Position numbers and translations under genes: made by a program. A DNA stretch of 64,000 nt. Origin: Vescimonas fastidiosa (GTDB lineage: Bacteria; Bacillota; Clostridia; Oscillospirales; Oscillospiraceae). Positions 60,671-64,000 of the stretch are shown here, in pieces. How positions within the stretch are numbered: position 1 is the first letter of the stretch; every line of letters starts with the position of its first letter. The notes under the pieces were generated by a model that was not told the origin of the DNA, searched no databases, and was given only the letters and a program-made list of their open reading frames with translations. Location: assembly GCF_018326305.1 (NCBI RefSeq), contig NZ_AP023416.1:796918-860917 (forward strand). The letters are read 5' to 3'.

Positions 60671-63600
60671 TTATGATTTCTTCATTTTACGGCGTTTGTA
60701 AAGATATGTTCCAGCCAGTCCACCAGCAGACGCAAGCAACATCACGATAAATGCCATTACATTTGTACTGTCGCCCGTTTTGGGACTGTCGCTAGGTCTG
60801 TTAGGCTTTTCCGGTGTCGGTGGTGTTTCGGGTTTCTCTGGTTCTTCTGGCTTTTCCTTAAAGGTAATCGTCTGTCCCTTATCCTCAATATCCTTATGCT
60901 CGGTAACTTTCTTCGGCTCGTCTGGATTGCTTAAATCGTATAATTCCTCAAAAGTTACAAGCTGTTTGCCGTCAAGAGAAGTAGCGTCAAACGTAAAAGC
61001 AACTTCCACTTTCATAGCTTCGCTGTCAGCAATAAAAGTGTAATCACTTTCCACACGTTTTCCATTGATAAGAAGTTCTGCATTTTCTTCTTTCAACATC
61101 TGCCAGCCCACAAGTTTGTACTGTGTACCGACTTCTAAGCCCTCTAAGGTTACGGTATCAATGATTGTAACGTCTTTTTCCTGCTTTAAGCTCTTTATTG
61201 CCGTCCTTATCGGTAACGGTAGTATGTATCTTGATGATACGCTCTGTGATAAGTACCGTTTGCCCGTCGTCCTCAATGTCCTTGTGTTCTGCAACTTTTA
61301 CGGGTTCGTCTGAATTGCTGAAATCATATAATTCTTCAAAGGTAACAAGGTTTTTGCCACCTAAAGCAGACGCATTGAATGTATAGGAAATTTCCACTTT
61401 CATTTCTTCATCATCAGCGACAAAGGTATAATCGTTTTCTACACGTTTCCCGTCAATGATAAGCTCGGCGTTTTCTTCCTTTAACATCTGCCAGCCTTTG
61501 AGCTGATACTTTGTGCCTTTTGTAAGTCCGTCTAATTTGACAGTATCAACGATTGTAACCTCTTTTCCTGCAAGGATAGTCTTTTCGCCGTCTTTGCTGG
61601 TCGCTGTGGTATGAATAGAGATTTCTTTTTCGTATTCATCAGTCAGCGTTCCTAAATCAATCACAAGGTTATTTCTTGATACCACGATTTCAAAAGGTGG
61701 GATAAGTTCAAAGCCTTTGTTACTATCGCAACGCATTTCTTCAATGATATAGGTATCATAAGGTAATGCCCCCTTGCTGTCGTCTGGTTCAGAAGTCCCA
61801 AACCACACACCGTCCTCACTGGTCTTGCCTGCGTTTGTATTGTGCTTATGAGAAGCCCAGTCAGCAGAAGTGGAGAATTGCCCGTTATCATCAGTTACCA
61901 CGACGTGATTTTCGCCCGTTGTCTTGCTTGTGATCCTAAAAGGAACATCAGCAAGACGCTTGTGTGTGCCTGCACCGATTTTTACACCCTCAATATCTCC
62001 ACGCTTAATCTGATTATAGATAGAATGGGCTTTTTCGGTTAAGTCCACGATTTTTCCATTTTCTGTGATTGTAAAATCAATCGGCTTTGCACCGTCAGTT
62101 AAGTAACCGTTGGGAGCTTCACTCTCAACGATACGGAATTTTCCATAAGGTAAGAGGTCAGAAGAAGTAGAAGCGACACCCTCAATATCTGTACGAATTG
62201 TCTTTACCACTTCATTTTTCTTGTATAACTTGCCCTCAACCAATACTGCATTATCATTTAAGGAAATGATGTCAAAGGCAGTATCTTTCAAAGTGGCACT
62301 TCCTTGTGGCTTTGTATCGCCCGTTTCTAAATCTCGTTTCTGAATTTTGACACCGCCACGGATAACCTTGTCTGATACGGAAAACTGGTTACTTCCAGAT
62401 AATACGGCAAGGTCGCCGTCCTCGGTAATCTGTGTTACATATAAGCCTTTTATCTGTTCGGACTTATCGCCAGCATCGCATATATGCACCCTCTAACAAG
62501 TAGCCGTTTGGAGCTTTTGTTTCTTCTACGGTTAGTGTTCCAAGTGGAAGAACCGCCTTGCCGTCCTGCATATAGAAGCTGTCGCCAGATACTTTGTATG
62601 TGTCCGCTAATTTTGTGATGTAATGAGTTGTCCCGTCGCTGTCTGTTTCAGCGATTGTCTTTGTAACCCATGTACGAGTAGCTTCGGCAGGGAGATTGTC
62701 TTTATTGTAGAAGCCAGCATAATACTTCCATGTAAATTCCGCACCTGCTAAAGAAGCGTTCCCTTGCGGATTGTCTTTCTGTGTTTCCATATCAATCTTG
62801 AAAAGCTCAATCAAAGTGTCCGTTACTTTTGGCGTATCTGATACTTTCAAAATTGCTGTCTTTCCAACTTCAACCTTTAAGGAATATACAGTTTTATCCA
62901 CTTTATATCCTGCTGGTGCGTATAATTCCTTGATATAGACTGTGCCTGCTTTTACCTCTGCAATATCTGTGTTTCCGTTTTCATCAGTCGTAAGGGTGGC
63001 AAGCTGTTTTGTGCAGTCTTTATCAGAAAAGACACCGTATGTTGCACCTGCAATATAGTAATTCCCATTACCGTCGGTAATGCTGGTATTACTGGAAGTC
63101 TTTTGTAGTTTTGCATTTCCGACATTCAGTTTCGCCCAGAATTGTCCTAATTCCTGCCCCTCGCCAGAGTAGATATAACCGCCACATTCATAGCGTCCTT
63201 TATTTTCTTTGACAAAGGCTTTTGCACCAGAGAAAACTTCGTCCTGCGTAGCCTTTTGAATTTCATCATAAGAAGCTCGCACGTTATCACATTGCCAGCC
63301 AAGATGTACGCTCAATCTCTGCCAGACAACACATTGTTCCAACAGATAGAGTTGCTTGTAGTTCAGTTCCTTGTGAGCTTCGCCATACTGTTTGACATAC
63401 TCTAAGGATAACGCCACATCTGAAATCTGGTCGGTACTCATGCGTGAGCTTGCGTCAGCTCTGGTCTTGTAACCATTTTTGAAATCTGTATTGATGTCGA
63501 TACAATAGGCAGTTTCGCCCTCAACTTTCATATAGCCCTCATTGAATGTCGAACCGATAGAACCGTCATTCATTACTTTTTCAATGATACCGACACGCTC

Positions 63601-63717
63601 TGCACTTTCCGTCCAGTATTGCTTGCTTTCTGCATGAACGGGTGTAGTCGGTAAAGAAGTAACGACAGTTGCAAGAGCTAAGAAGCCCGTACACAATCGT
63701 TTCCATGTCTTTTTCAT
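60671..63717 (-). pseudogene. large ester-bond / Cna-B surface adhesin with sorting signal, frameshifted
   Basis: Three frames join when one extra G at about 62490-62497 and one extra A at 61176-61180 are removed, giving about 1014 residues. The order is: signal peptide (1-29), thioester-type domain with YCIDINTDF and QLYLLEQCVVWQ, three SpaA/Cna-B prealbumin-like domains (about 205-620) with AGATYGVFSDKDC and EAPNGYLTDGAKPIDFT motifs, two T-Q ester-bond (VaFE) repeats (LVTFEELYD), then SPKTGD, helix and KRRKMKKS. Such adhesins are wall-anchored and are carried by Tn916-like elements. As written only the N-terminal third would be made. Confidence 0.85.
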
Positions 63718-64000
63718 AGTTTAATGCTCCTTTCATTTTTGGTAATAAAATAGCCGTCCAATAAGAACGGCTGGAAATAGAAAAGGAACGTCATTTTAGG
63801 CGTTCCATAGTCTATAAGTTATTCAATTTTTTCTTGTTTCAATACTGATGTGCTGTACCATATCTTTGCATATCTAGGAAAACTTGCGTATCAAGGCTCA
63901 TTCGTTAGTAGTAAATAAGTAGTAAATTGATGTGTTTGTTTCCTTGAAAATGCTGATAGATACTGTGTTTTAGCGGATAATCAGATTTTTATTGTGTTTT
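63718..64000. mobile_element. far end region of the Tn916-like element
   Basis: Non-coding. It contains AGTAGTAAATAAGTAGTAAAT (63905-63927 region), the counterpart of the arm-type sites next to int, and GATAATCAGA (63976-63985), inverted relative to 38538-38547. By comparison with the int side, the true end should fall within a few tens of bases of the window edge. Confidence 0.6.

Overview
The window looks like a chromosomal segment of a spore-forming gut Clostridia member, most likely an Oscillospiraceae relative. The reasons are the GC-rich coding style with strong Shine-Dalgarno sites, an intact spoVT, sortase-type surface proteins ending in TGDT-like signals, and the many Clostridia-type metabolic families. 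From about 38.5 kb to the end it carries a lower-GC Tn916-family integrative conjugative element. I could not assign a species, and I saw no rRNA genes, tRNA genes or CRISPR array.

Layout. 0.1-2.3 kb: a Y-family polymerase / YolD cassette. 2.4-4.4 kb: an HxlR regulator divergent from a flavin reductase-like protein, a small membrane protein and an S51-type peptidase. 4.4-18.1 kb: a surface-protein region with a wall-anchored M14 carboxypeptidase, a MarR/MATE efflux pair, a very cysteine-rich anchored protein, and a 1566-residue anchored protein. The last has DUF4430 domains and an alpha/alpha-barrel region like those of transcobalamin, and sits behind a cobalamin riboswitch with its own intrinsic terminator. 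This is the most striking unit in the window. 18.1-31.6 kb: a catabolic island holding a symporter / ornithine cyclodeaminase-like pair next to a GntR regulator, and a TetR-linked five-gene operon (aminotransferase, old-yellow-enzyme-type reductase, cyclase/hydrolase, AhpD-like protein, class V aminotransferase). It lies between two 1.09-kb direct repeats, each joining the 3' end of the transcobalamin-like gene to the start of spoVT. One spoVT copy is cut short and the other is whole, and the second surface-gene copy is a chimeric remnant. 31.8-38.4 kb: a TPM/TelA/XpaC operon, a DUF6512 membrane protein, an FMN-dependent alpha-hydroxy-acid dehydrogenase family protein, a livG remnant, a ferredoxin:thioredoxin-reductase-like protein and a sodium/proline symporter.

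38.5-64 kb: the Tn916-like element. Read from the integrase it has int, xis, regulators, an IS200-type insertion, a topoisomerase fragment, erm(B) with its leader peptide inserted into a BceAB-like ABC permease gene, small cargo genes, then the conjugation genes (TcpC, NlpC/P60 hydrolase, orf15, VirB4, TcpE, two ArdA proteins, TcpD, relaxase, coupling ATPase, two DUF961 proteins), and finally a large ester-bond/Cna-B adhesin. tet(M) is absent. Paired integrase arm-site repeats lie at both ends, so the far end is probably just outside the window. About ten genes between 47 and 64 kb carry single-base indels, nearly all in homopolymers. Either the conjugation machinery is decaying or this stretch contains sequencing errors.
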